In this document: positions 17,108 to 25,662 of the stretch, one piece after another
Layout of the letters: every line of letters begins with the position of its first letter
Position numbering within the stretch: position 1 is the first letter of the stretch
DNA from: Azoarcus sp. DD4
Lineage (GTDB): Bacteria; Pseudomonadota; Gammaproteobacteria; Burkholderiales; Rhodocyclaceae
Direction: 5' to 3'
Assembly: GCF_006496635.1 (NCBI RefSeq)
Contig: NZ_CP022958.1
Coordinates: forward strand, 4,774,001-4,838,000
Length of the DNA stretch: 64,000 bases
The notes under the pieces: model-generated
Databases searched by the model: none
What the model saw: only the letters and a program-made list of their open reading frames with translations
Told to the model about the DNA's origin: nothing
Program-made: the position numbers and the translations under genes

Positions 17108-17641
17108 ATGCCAGCCCCACGAGACATCGCCCTGCGGGTCAACGGCAGCGTCCGCACGCTACGCGTCGAACCCGACACGCCGCTGCTCTACGTGCTGCGC
17201 AACGACCTCGAACTCAACGGCCCGAAGTACGGCTGCGGCCTCGGCGAATGCGGCGCCTGTACGGTGCTGGTCGATGGCGTCGCCGCCCGCGCCTGCGTCG
17301 TCCCTGTCGGCGGCATCGGCGCGCGCGAAGTGACCACGCTGGAAGGCCTGGGCGATCTCGCCCGCCCCGATCCGGTGCAACAGGCCTTCATCGACTGCCA
17401 GGGCGCCCAGTGCGGCTACTGCCTCAACGGCATGATCATGACCGTGCGGGCGCTGCTCGACCGCAATCCCTCGCCGTCCGAGGACGACATCCGCCGCGAA
17501 CTGCGCGGCAACCTGTGCCGTTGCGGCACCCACCTGGAAATCCTCGCTTCGGCACGACGCGCGGTCGAACTGGAAGCCGCGCGACGTGCGGCCGGACGGG
17601 CGACTGCCACCTCCCAAACCGCCGAAGCCTTGCCGGGCTAG
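17108..17641 (+). CDS. nicA: Nicotinate dehydrogenase 2Fe-2S subunit NicA
   Basis: A 177-residue small subunit of the hydroxylase, passing electrons from the Mo centre. The plant-type 2Fe-2S cluster is held by C43, C48, C51 and C63 (YGCGLGECGACTVLVDG), and the second cluster by C102, C105, C137 and C139 (AQCGYCLNGMI; LCRCGTHLEI). There is no signal peptide, so it is cytoplasmic. Compared with the roughly 157-residue NicA of pseudomonads it has a longer Ala/Arg-rich C-terminus. It is followed after 84 bp by the cytochrome fusion, the same order as nicA-nicB elsewhere. Confidence 0.92.
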   Translation: MPAPRDIALRVNGSVRTLRVEPDTPLLYVLRNDLELNGPKYGCGLGECGACTVLVDGVAARACVVPVGGIGAREVTTLEGLGDLARPDPVQQAFIDCQGAQCGYCLNGMIMTVRALLDRNPSPSEDDIRRELRGNLCRCGTHLEILASARRAVELEAARRAAGRATATSQTAEALPG

Positions 17642-17694
17642 TGGCCGGATGACCGGATTGATGGCGTCACTGGCAGAACACCACGCAAGCACGC

Positions 17695-17713
17695 CCTCCC
17701 CATCAAGGGGAGG
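17695..17713 (+). promoter_or_regulatory. Hairpin hiding the only strong ribosome site before the cytochrome fusion
   Basis: CCTCCCC (17695-17701) and GGGGAGG (17707-17713) form a perfect 7-bp stem with a 5-base loop. The right arm is the only strong Shine-Dalgarno sequence before the following gene, whose possible starts are non-ATG. Translation could therefore depend on ribosomes finishing nicA, or on a factor opening the stem. Confidence 0.5.
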
Positions 17714-17725
17714 AACAGAACGCCC

Positions 17726-20716
17726 TTGAACGGACGGACCCACCAGAGGACCGCCGCCCCCGACGAGAGAACCCGCCCCTTGAGTACCCAGCCCCCCGCC
17801 GTCGCCGGCATCGCCTTGCCCGATGCCTCACCGTCCCCAGCGCCCGGCGACGATCAGGCCGGCGCACTGCTGCACGGACGCGTCGTCCGCCCCCCTTTGC
17901 AGGACGGCCGGCCGATGCGACTGCTCGTCGCGGACCGCGCCTCGCTGGCCGGCATGGACGGGCTGGTGGAACTGGTGGTGCGCGGCGACTTCGTCGCGGT
18001 CGTCGCCACCACCGCCGACATCGCCGCCCAGGCCGCGCGCCGCCTGAAAGTGCGCTGGGCACCGCCGCGCCCGGCCGACGCCGCCGCCGCGCCCGCCGCC
18101 GAAACCGTGGTGCATGAACGCGGCGACACCAGCGCCGCGCTGCACGACGGCACGCGCCTGCAACGCAGCTACCGCTGGCCGACCCTGCCGCCGGCCGACG
18201 ACGCCGGCGCCACCGCCACTGCCCATCTTCAGCACGGCCAGCTGCAAGTCTGGGCCCCGCTGCGCTCGATGCGCGCCCTCGCCCACGACATCGCCGCCCT
18301 CACCAGCCTGCCCGTCGCGCAGATCAGGGTCGTCCCCAGCGAAGACCCGCGCCTCGTCGCCGGCCGCAGCCCCTGGGCGGAGCATGCCGCGGCCGATGCC
18401 GCCTTGCTCGCCCATCATCTGCGCCACCCGGTGCAGGTCAGCCTCGCCGCCGCCGACCTGCGCTGGGCCGCCGCGCTGGCCGACGCCCAGCACAACCGCA
18501 TCGACGCCACGCTCGACATCGACGGCGCGCTCGACGCCTACCGCTACACCACCCTGCCGCCGGCACAGCTGCCGCAGAGCCCGGCCCTACGCCTCGCCGG
18601 CGTCGCCAGCCCGACCGAGGATGTCGCGCTGCCGGCCACGGTGCTGATGCCGCCCTACCGCAGCGCCAGCCTGCGGCTCGCCAGCCACGCACCGCAGGCC
18701 GCGGCCGGGCTCGACGCCGGCGACGCCAGTCTGGCCGGGCAGGTTTTCGCCCAGGAATCCTTCATCGACGAGGCCGCGCGCACCCTGGGCAGCGATCCGG
18801 CGGACTACCGCCTGCGCCATCTCGACGACGAACGCGGCGCCGCGCTGCTGCGCAAGGTGGCCGATGCCGCCGGCAGCGTCCCTGCAGGCGACGGCCTGCT
18901 GCGCGGCCGCGGCGTCGCCTGCGCCCATGTGATCGACAGCGACGAACTCGGCCGGCGCGACGCCTGGTCGGCCTGGCTGGCCGAAGTCGCAGTCGATCCG
19001 CGCAGCGGCGAAGTCAGCGTGAGCCGCGTCGTGGTCGGCAACGACATCGCCGACACCCCGGTGCTGGACACGCCCGACCTGCGCGCCGCCATCGCCACCG
19101 CCACCGGCCATCTGCTGACGGACACGGCGGGCGGCTTCGACCGCTGGCCCGCCACGGCGAACGCCACCGATACCGCGCCCGCCGTCGTCGCGGTCGTGTC
19201 CGGCAGTAACGAGGTCGCCGCGCCCGGCACGCCCCCGGGGCCGCTGCGCGACACCCGGCCCCAGCTCGCCGCCAGCGGCGCCACCCTGCTGCCCGCCGCC
19301 GCCGCGGTGGCCAACGCCATCCACGACGCCACCGGCGTGCGCCTGGATGCGCCGCCCTTCACCGCCGAGCGCATCCGCCTCGCGCTCGCCGAACGCGACG
19401 GCAAACCCGCCGCGCTCACCAGCAAACGCAAACTCGGCTGGCTGGGCGCAGCCGCCGCAACCGCCGCCGGCCTGCTCGCCACTGCCATGCCGCTGCGCGC
19501 GCCGATCGCACCGATCACGCCACCGCCGGCCGACCTCTACTCCGCCGCCACGCTGGAACGCGGCCGGCTGGTGGCCGCCGCCGGCGACTGCGCCGTCTGC
19601 CACACTGCCGCCGACGGCATCCCCAACACCGGCGGGCTGGCGCTGGAAACCCCCTTCGGCACCGTCTACACCACCAACATCACGCCCGACCCGGAAACCG
19701 GCATCGGCAACTGGTCCTACGCCGCCTTCGAGCGCGCCATGCGCGAAGGCATCCACCGCGACGGCCGCCATCTCTACCCCGCCTTCCCCTACACCGCCTT
19801 CGCCAGGATGAGCGACGCCGACATGCAGGCGCTCTACGCATACCTGATGGCGCAGCAGCCGGTGAAGGCGGCGGTACCGAAAACCGAACTCGCCTTCCCC
19901 TACAACCTGCGGCCGCTGCTCGCCGGCTGGAACACGCTGTTCCACAAGAACGAAGTCTTCCAGCCGGACCCGACGCGCTCGGCCGAATGGAACCGCGGCG
20001 CCTACCTGGTAGAAGGCGCCGGCCACTGTGGCGCCTGTCACACGCCGCGCAACGCGCTGGGTGCGGAAAAGACCGGCGAACACCGCTACGGCGGCGGTTT
20101 TGCCGAAGGCTGGGAAGCGCCGCCGCTCACCGCGCTGTCGCAAGCGCCGGTGCCGTGGACCGAGACCGAGCTCTACGCCTATCTGCGCAACGGCTATTCG
20201 CCTCTGCACGGCGTCGCCTCGGGGCCGATGGCACCGGTGGTGGAATCGCTCGCCGCGCTGCCGGACAGCGACATCCGTGCCATCGCCAGCTACCTCGCCA
20301 GCTTCCAGGCCAAGGCACCGGACGCGGCAGCCAGCGCAGACTACGCCAATGCGATGCAGGAAGCGGCCAGAAAGGCGGCGGTGACGCTGGCCGGCCCGGC
20401 CGAAGCGCTCTACGACGGCGCCTGCTCCGCCTGCCACCAGGACGACGGCCCGGCGCTGTTCGGCGTGAAGCCGGCGCTGGCGCTCAACACCAACCTGCAC
20501 AGCCCGCATGCGGACAACCTGGTGCAGATCATCCTGCACGGCATCCAGTCGCCGGCGCACGGCGAACTCGGCTACATGCCCGGCTTCGCCGACAGCCTGG
20601 ACGACCGCCAGGTGGCCGAACTCGCCGCCTATCTGCGGGCGCGCTTCGCGCCGGACAAGCCGGCCTGGCAAGGTCTCGACGCCACCGTGCGGCGGCTGCG
20701 CGCGGCGGCGCACTGA
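17726..20716 (+). CDS. Mo-subunit-like/triheme cytochrome c fusion (NicB-type electron-transfer chain)
   Basis: A 996-residue protein in two parts. Residues about 40-550 align with the Mo subunit encoded at 9761-12007 (shared words: LHGRVVRPP, GDFVAVVA, ESFIDEA, YRLRHLDDERGA, DGLLRGRGVA, AWSAWLAEVAVDP, AAAVANAIHDATGVRLDAPPFT) but the first 220 residues and most cofactor motifs are gone; at the GESA position the sequence reads S517-G518-A519, so the catalytic glutamate is lost. One membrane helix (about 571-588) leads to a periplasmic part with three heme sites, CAVCH (C622), CGACH (C768) and CSACH (C900). It likely carries electrons from NicA to the respiratory chain. The start is uncertain: TTG at 17726 or TTG at 17780. 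Confidence 0.85.
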   Translation: MNGRTHQRTAAPDERTRPLSTQPPAVAGIALPDASPSPAPGDDQAGALLHGRVVRPPLQDGRPMRLLVADRASLAGMDGLVELVVRGDFVAVVATTADIAAQAARRLKVRWAPPRPADAAAAPAAETVVHERGDTSAALHDGTRLQRSYRWPTLPPADDAGATATAHLQHGQLQVWAPLRSMRALAHDIAALTSLPVAQIRVVPSEDPRLVAGRSPWAEHAAADAALLAHHLRHPVQVSLAAADLRWAAALADAQHNRIDATLDIDGALDAYRYTTLPPAQLPQSPALRLAGVASPTEDVALPATVLMPPYRSASLRLASHAPQAAAGLDAGDASLAGQVFAQESFIDEAARTLGSDPADYRLRHLDDERGAALLRKVADAAGSVPAGDGLLRGRGVACAHVIDSDELGRRDAWSAWLAEVAVDPRSGEVSVSRVVVGNDIADTPVLDTPDLRAAIATATGHLLTDTAGGFDRWPATANATDTAPAVVAVVSGSNEVAAPGTPPGPLRDTRPQLAASGATLLPAAAAVANAIHDATGVRLDAPPFTAERIRLALAERDGKPAALTSKRKLGWLGAAAATAAGLLATAMPLRAPIAPITPPPADLYSAATLERGRLVAAAGDCAVCHTAADGIPNTGGLALETPFGTVYTTNITPDPETGIGNWSYAAFERAMREGIHRDGRHLYPAFPYTAFARMSDADMQALYAYLMAQQPVKAAVPKTELAFPYNLRPLLAGWNTLFHKNEVFQPDPTRSAEWNRGAYLVEGAGHCGACHTPRNALGAEKTGEHRYGGGFAEGWEAPPLTALSQAPVPWTETELYAYLRNGYSPLHGVASGPMAPVVESLAALPDSDIRAIASYLASFQAKAPDAAASADYANAMQEAARKAAVTLAGPAEALYDGACSACHQDDGPALFGVKPALALNTNLHSPHADNLVQIILHGIQSPAHGELGYMPGFADSLDDRQVAELAAYLRARFAPDKPAWQGLDATVRRLRAAAH

Positions 20717-20726
20717 GGCGGCGGCG

Positions 20727-21737
20727 ATGCGCGGCAACGACGGCGAAGTCATCGATGCCTGCCTGGCCTGGGCGGCTGCCGGACACCGCTTCGCGCTGCT
20801 GACGGTACTCACCACCTACGGTGCCAGCCCGCGCCCGGCCGGCGCGCTGGCGGCGATCCGCGACGACGGCCGGATCGTCGGCTCGGTGTCGGGCGGCTGC
20901 GTCGAGGACGACCTGGTGGACGAGGTGCGCGGCGGCTGGCTGGCCAGCGCCGAACGACCGCTGCTGCGGGTGTTCGGCCGCGACGCCGGGGAACGCGCGC
21001 GCTACCGCCTGCCCTGCGGCAACACCTTGCGGGTGGCGGTAGAGCCGCGCTGCGACCTGGAGCAGCTGGCGCAAATCCAGCACCTGCTCCACCAACAGAA
21101 ACTGGTGCGCCGCGAAGTCGACATGACGAGCGGCGCCTCCCGCCTGCGCGAAGTCGGCGAGGCCGGCCCACTCGAAGAACGTGCCCGCGGCTTCGCTATC
21201 ACGCTCGGACCGCGCTACCGCGCGCTGCTGATCGGCGGCGGCGAGATCGGCTGCTACCTCGCCCCATTGCTCGGCACGCTCGGCTTCAGCGTGGCGCTGT
21301 GCGATCCGCGCGCCGAATACGCCGACGGCTGGGATCTGACCGACGCACCGGTGAGCCGCGCCATGCCGGACGACTGGATCGTGGCGCAGGCGGCGGACGC
21401 CCGCAGCGCGGTGCTGGCGCTGAGCCACGACCCCAAACTGGACGACCTCGCGCTGATGGAAGCGCTCAAGACGCCCGCCTTCTACGTCGGCGCGGTCGGC
21501 TCGGCGGCCAACAACGCGGCACGGCGGCAGCGCCTGCTGGAGTTCGGCGTCACCGCGGCGGAAGCAGCACGCCTGCACGGCCCGATCGGGCTGGACATCG
21601 GCTCGCGCACGCCCGCCGAGATCGCTGTGTCGATCGCCGCCGACCTGATCGCCCACCTGCGCCGCCCGGCGGCGGCATGCGCAACTGCCAACGCACGGCT
21701 TCCATCTGATAGAAGCACGCTCTCCGGGCTTTTCTGA
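20727..21737 (+). CDS. XdhC-family molybdenum cofactor sulfuration/insertion factor
   Basis: A 336-residue XdhC/CoxI-family protein that binds and delivers sulfurated Mo cofactor to hydroxylases of the xanthine oxidase family. The N-terminal XdhC/CoxI motif (TTYGASPRPAGALAAIRDDGRIVGSVSGGCVEDDLVDEV) and the C-terminal Rossmann domain (ALLIGGGEIGCYLAPLLGTLGFSVALCDPR ... FYVGAVGSAANNAARRQRL ... GPIGLDIGSRTPAEIAVSIAADLIA) are complete. The last 25 residues are unusual and may be a slightly extended tail. It starts 10 bp after the cytochrome fusion, in the same operon, as the expected maturation factor for the nicotinate dehydrogenase. Confidence 0.9.
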   Translation: MRGNDGEVIDACLAWAAAGHRFALLTVLTTYGASPRPAGALAAIRDDGRIVGSVSGGCVEDDLVDEVRGGWLASAERPLLRVFGRDAGERARYRLPCGNTLRVAVEPRCDLEQLAQIQHLLHQQKLVRREVDMTSGASRLREVGEAGPLEERARGFAITLGPRYRALLIGGGEIGCYLAPLLGTLGFSVALCDPRAEYADGWDLTDAPVSRAMPDDWIVAQAADARSAVLALSHDPKLDDLALMEALKTPAFYVGAVGSAANNAARRQRLLEFGVTAAEAARLHGPIGLDIGSRTPAEIAVSIAADLIAHLRRPAAACATANARLPSDRSTLSGLF

Positions 21738-21969
21738 ATGGCGGCGAGTCGCCCTGTCCGGCCATAGAGCCGGCGCAGAAGCAGTTCGCGTTCGGGTGAC
21801 AGGCTTCGGCGTGAAGCTGCCCCGCGGATGACGGAATTGTCGCAAGGGCATATGGCGGCAGCAGGTGCCAGCGCTTGTATTCCCGGGCTGCCGCGAGGCA
21901 CGGCTTCCTCGGGGGAAAACGGCGATAATGGCGGCCAATTCGGTTTGAACGCCATTTCAGGATTCCCCC

Positions 21970-24174
21970 ATGGAAATCAAGGTCAATTTTCTCGACAAGC
22001 TTCGTCTTGAAGCCAGGTTCGATGACTTCACGGTGATCGCCGATCAGCCTATCCGCTATAAGGGCGATGGCTCGGCGCCGGGCCCGTTTGATTACTTTCT
22101 GGCTTCGTCGGCTTTGTGTGCGGCCTACTTCGTGAAGCTGTATTGCGACACTCGCAATATCCCTACCGACAACATCCGCCTGTCGCAGAACAATATTGTT
22201 GATCCGGAAAACCGCTACAAGCAGATTTTCAAGATCCAGGTCGAGTTGCCGGAGGATATCTCCGCCACGGACCGCCAGGGCATTTTGCGCTCCATCGAGC
22301 GTTGCACGGTAAAACGGGTGGTGCAAACCGGGCCTGAGTTTGTGATCGAGGAGGTCGAGAATCTGGATGCCGACGCTCAGGCCCTGCTGACCCTGAATCC
22401 GGATCCGGAAGCAAGCACCTACATAGCGGGCAAGGATCTGCCGCTGGAGCAGACCATCGCCAATATGTCGGGAGTATTGGCCGACCTGGGCATCAAGATT
22501 GAAATCGCTTCGTGGCGCAATCTCGTTCCCAATGTATGGTCACTGCATATCCGCGACGCGCACTCGCCGATGTGTTTTACCAATGGCAAGGGAGCAACCA
22601 AGGAAAGCGCCCTGGCGTCGGCCTTGGGCGAATTTATCGAGCGACTGAATTGCAATCATTTCTACAACGACCAGTTCTGGGGTGAAGGCCTTGCCAACGC
22701 GGCGTTCGTGCACTACCCGGATGAGCGCTGGTTCAAGCCCGGCCCCAAGGATGCGCTGCCGGCTGGAATTCTCGACGAGTACTGCCTGCAGATCTACAAC
22801 CCCGACGGCGAATTGCGTGGCTCGCATTTGTACGACACCAACTCCGGCAACGTGCAGCGCGGCATCTGTTCGCTGCCCTATGTGCGTCAGTCGGACGGCG
22901 CGGTGGTGTATTTCCCGTCCAACCTGATCGACAACCTGTTCCTCAGCAATGGCATGAGTGCCGGCAATACGCTGGCCGAAGCGCAGGTGCAATGCCTGTC
23001 GGAGATCTTCGAGCGGGCGGTAAAACGCGAGATTCTGGAAGGTGAAATCGCGCTGCCCGATGTGCCGCCCGAAGTGCTGGCGAAATACCCCGGCATTGTG
23101 GCCGGCATTGACGAACTGGAAAAACAGGGCTTTCCCGTACTAGTGAAGGATGCGTCGCTGGGCGGGGAGTTTCCGGTGATGTGCGTCACCTTGATGAACC
23201 CGCGCACTGGCGGTGTGTTTGCCTCGTTCGGGGCGCACCCGAGCATGGAGGTGGCGCTGGAGCGCAGTCTTACCGAGTTGCTGCAGGGGCGCAGTTTTGA
23301 AGGCCTGAACGATTTGCCTCAGCCCACCTTCGAAAGCAACGCCGTCACTGAGCCGAACAACTTCGTTGAACACTTCATCGACTCCAGCGGCGTGGTGTCG
23401 TGGCGCTTCTTCAGCGCCAGGGCGGATTACGATTTTGTCGAGTGGGATTTCTCGGGCCGGGGCGAAAACTCCAACGCTGACGAAGCCGCAACGCTGTTCG
23501 GCATTCTCGAAGGCATGGGGAAAGAAGTTTACATGGCGGTGTATGACCAGCTCGGTGCAACGGCCTGCCGCATCCTGGTGCCGGGATATTCCGAAATCTA
23601 CCCGGTGGAAGACCTGATCTGGGATAACACCAACAAGGCCTTGTTGTTTCGCACCGACATCCTGAACCTGCACCGCCTCGACGATGCCGGTCTGGAAGCA
23701 CTGCTTGAGCGTCTGGAAGGCAGTGAGCTCGACGATTACACCGACATCATTACCTTGGTCGGCATCGAGTTCGACGAAAATACCGCCTGGGGTCAGCTGA
23801 CGATCCTCGAGCTGAAACTGCTGATCAATCTCGCCCTGCAGCAATTTGAAGCGGCGAAGGAACAGGTGGAAGCCTTCCTGCAATACAACGAGAACACGGT
23901 CGAACGCGTATTGTTCTATCAGGCCCTGAATGTGGTGCTGGAGGTGCTGCTGGACGACGAGCTGGAACTGGACGATTACGAGGTCAATTTCCGCCGGATG
24001 TTCGGCAACCCGCGGATGGACGCGGTGATGGGGTCCGTGGATGGCAGCGTGCGCTTTTACGGCCTGACGCCAACGAGCATGGAACTGGACGGACTCGACA
24101 GGCACCAGCGCCTGATCGATAGCTACAGGAAGCTGCACATGGCACGGGCCAATGTGGCGGCTTTATCCAGGTAG
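21970..24174 (+). CDS. OsmC-YcaO domain fusion protein
   Basis: A 734-residue protein: an OsmC-like domain (residues 1 to about 140, SAPGPFDYFLASSALCAAYFVKLYC) fused to a YcaO domain (about 170-560) and a helical C-terminal region. YcaO enzymes use ATP to activate peptide backbone amides; Escherichia coli YcaO helps RimO methylthiolate ribosomal protein S12, and this protein has the same central sequence style (GKGATKESALASALGEFIERLNCNHFYND; LAEAQVQCLSEIFERAVKREI). No peptide substrate, cyclodehydratase partner or transporter is next to it. Base composition and codon choice (many AT-ending codons) differ sharply from both flanks, suggesting recent transfer. The 232 bp before it show no gene; GATAAT near 21924 may be a -10. 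Confidence 0.88.
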   Translation: MEIKVNFLDKLRLEARFDDFTVIADQPIRYKGDGSAPGPFDYFLASSALCAAYFVKLYCDTRNIPTDNIRLSQNNIVDPENRYKQIFKIQVELPEDISATDRQGILRSIERCTVKRVVQTGPEFVIEEVENLDADAQALLTLNPDPEASTYIAGKDLPLEQTIANMSGVLADLGIKIEIASWRNLVPNVWSLHIRDAHSPMCFTNGKGATKESALASALGEFIERLNCNHFYNDQFWGEGLANAAFVHYPDERWFKPGPKDALPAGILDEYCLQIYNPDGELRGSHLYDTNSGNVQRGICSLPYVRQSDGAVVYFPSNLIDNLFLSNGMSAGNTLAEAQVQCLSEIFERAVKREILEGEIALPDVPPEVLAKYPGIVAGIDELEKQGFPVLVKDASLGGEFPVMCVTLMNPRTGGVFASFGAHPSMEVALERSLTELLQGRSFEGLNDLPQPTFESNAVTEPNNFVEHFIDSSGVVSWRFFSARADYDFVEWDFSGRGENSNADEAATLFGILEGMGKEVYMAVYDQLGATACRILVPGYSEIYPVEDLIWDNTNKALLFRTDILNLHRLDDAGLEALLERLEGSELDDYTDIITLVGIEFDENTAWGQLTILELKLLINLALQQFEAAKEQVEAFLQYNENTVERVLFYQALNVVLEVLLDDELELDDYEVNFRRMFGNPRMDAVMGSVDGSVRFYGLTPTSMELDGLDRHQRLIDSYRKLHMARANVAALSR

Positions 24175-24255
24175 AGAATCAAAAGCGCCCCCTTCGATGG
24201 CCCCACGGCCGGTCGGCACGCGGGGCGGGGACGGCCGCTTGCGACGGCAGGCGGC

Positions 24256-24699
24256 TCAGTAAGTCTTGTAGGGCAGGAACTTGCCGCTCATGGTGATGCT
24301 GACGCGGTCGCCGGCGTCGTTGGGCTCGCGCTTCAGATCCATCTTGAAGTCGATGGCGCTCATGATGCCGTCGCCGAACTCCTCGTGAATCAGCTCCTTG
24401 AAGGTGGTGCCATAGACGTTGATCAGTTCGTAGAAGCGGTAGATCAGCGGATCGGTGGGCACGGCGGTGGGCAGCGAACCCTTGTAGGGCACCACCTGCA
24501 GCTGGGCGATGGCGTCTTCCGGCAGCTCCAGCGCGGCGCCGACGGCCTTGGCCTGGGTTTCGGTCAGGGTCATCTGGCCGAGCAGCGCGGCGGTCGTCCA
24601 TTCCTTGCTGTGGCCGACGACCTCGGCCAGTTGCGCCCAGCTGAGCTTGTGCTTGAGCTTGGATTCGAGGATCAGCGCGGTGACTTCGTTACGGGTCAT
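24256..24699 (-). CDS. cynS: Cyanate hydratase (cyanase) CynS
   Basis: A 147-residue cyanase that turns cyanate and bicarbonate into ammonia and CO2. The catalytic residues are R88, E91 (IYRFYELINVYGTTF) and S114 (GDGIMSAIDF), each 8 lower than the E. coli R96/E99/S122 numbering. The N-terminal HTH-like domain and the C-terminal FLPYKTY end are standard. It is the last gene of the operon nrtA-nrtB-nrtD-cynS, 12 bp after nrtD, with its own ribosome site (GGAG). It detoxifies cyanate and allows it to serve as nitrogen source. Confidence 0.96.
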   Translation of the reverse strand: MTRNEVTALILESKLKHKLSWAQLAEVVGHSKEWTTAALLGQMTLTETQAKAVGAALELPEDAIAQLQVVPYKGSLPTAVPTDPLIYRFYELINVYGTTFKELIHEEFGDGIMSAIDFKMDLKREPNDAGDRVSITMSGKFLPYKTY

Positions 24700-24711
24700 G
24701 GGGGGGCTCCT

Positions 24712-25662
24712 TCAGGCGGATACGGACGACAGGGGTTGAAGCGCGGGTTCGGCCCTGGCCGTCCCCGGGGTAAGCGTGAGCACCTCGGCACCGCCCTCCA
24801 GGCCGGGGCGGACCACCGGCGGATTGCGCGGATCATGCGCCGCCGCGGCCGGCGCCCCGTCGGCGTAGTCGCGCGAACGGTTCACCAGGAAATCCACGAG
24901 GTGGTTGCGGATGCGGTAGTACTGCGGGTCGTGGTGCATGTCGGCACGGGTGCGCGTGCGCGGCATCGTGATGTCCACGATTTCGGCGATGCGGGCATGT
25001 GGGCCGTTGCTCATCAGGATCACCTTGTCGGCGAGCAGGATGGCTTCATCGACGTCGTGGGTGATCATGAACACCGTCTGGTGGGTGGCCTGGACGATGG
25101 AAAGCAGTTCGTCCTGGATGGTGCCGCGGGTGAGCGCGTCGAGCGCGCCGAAAGGCTCGTCGAGCAGCAGCATCTTGGGCTGGATGGCGAAGGCGCGGGC
25201 GATGCCGACGCGCTGCTTCATGCCGCCGGACAGCTCCGCCGGTTTCCTGTGCAGCGCATGGCCGAGGCCGACCATCTCCAGGTAGCGCGTGCTGTGCTCC
25301 TCGACCTGCTTCGCGCTCCAGTCCGGCCAGCGCGAGCGCACGCCGAACTCCACGTTCTTCAGCGTGCTGAGCCAGGGCAGCAAGGCGTGCCCCTGGAACA
25401 CCACGCCGCGGTCGAGGGAGGGGCCGCGCACCTCGCGGCCGTCCATGATGACCACGCCCTCGCTGGCCTCGTCCAGGCCGGCGAGCACGTTGAGGATGGT
25501 GGTCTTGCCGCAGCCGGAATGGCCGATGATGCAGGCGAACTCGCCCTTGGCGATGCCGAAGTGGATGTTCTCGAACACCGTGCTGGCCGGCTTGCCGGCG
25601 GGGCCGGGATAGCGCTTGGCGAGCGCCTCGACCTTGAGGAATGCTTGGGTCATGGCGCTCAT
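24712..25662 (-). CDS. Nitrate/cyanate-type ABC importer ATPase
   Basis: A 316-residue ATPase of the nitrate/sulfonate/taurine family. Walker A is GHSGCGKTT (residues 47-55), the signature is LSGGMKQRVGIARAFA, and Walker B is MLLLDEPFGALDALTRG. The ATG at 25662 overlaps the permease stop by four bases (ATGA); an internal ATG at 25653 is an alternative. The C-terminal 40 residues (HDPRNPPVVRPGLEGG and beyond) are a low-complexity extension. In cyanate operons this subunit (CynD/NrtD) drives cyanate or nitrate uptake; cynS directly downstream favours cyanate. Confidence 0.9.
   Translation of the reverse strand: MSAMTQAFLKVEALAKRYPGPAGKPASTVFENIHFGIAKGEFACIIGHSGCGKTTILNVLAGLDEASEGVVIMDGREVRGPSLDRGVVFQGHALLPWLSTLKNVEFGVRSRWPDWSAKQVEEHSTRYLEMVGLGHALHRKPAELSGGMKQRVGIARAFAIQPKMLLLDEPFGALDALTRGTIQDELLSIVQATHQTVFMITHDVDEAILLADKVILMSNGPHARIAEIVDITMPRTRTRADMHHDPQYYRIRNHLVDFLVNRSRDYADGAPAAAAHDPRNPPVVRPGLEGGAEVLTLTPGTARAEPALQPLSSVSA

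Noticed and set aside
17642..17725. Possible missing N-terminal Mo-domain coding sequence between nicA and the cytochrome fusion
   Set aside because: Only 84 bp, mostly the hairpin; too short to hold the absent 220 residues, so the loss is real and not a frameshift artefact within this gap.
9761..20716. The two NicB-like chains as one gene broken by an assembly error or insertion
   Set aside because: They lie on opposite strands with six complete nic genes between them and share homologous, not consecutive, sequence over about 500 residues.
18587..20815. 742-residue open frame antisense to the cytochrome fusion
   Set aside because: Gly/Val/Arg-rich shadow; the CxxCH heme motifs on the plus strand show which strand codes.
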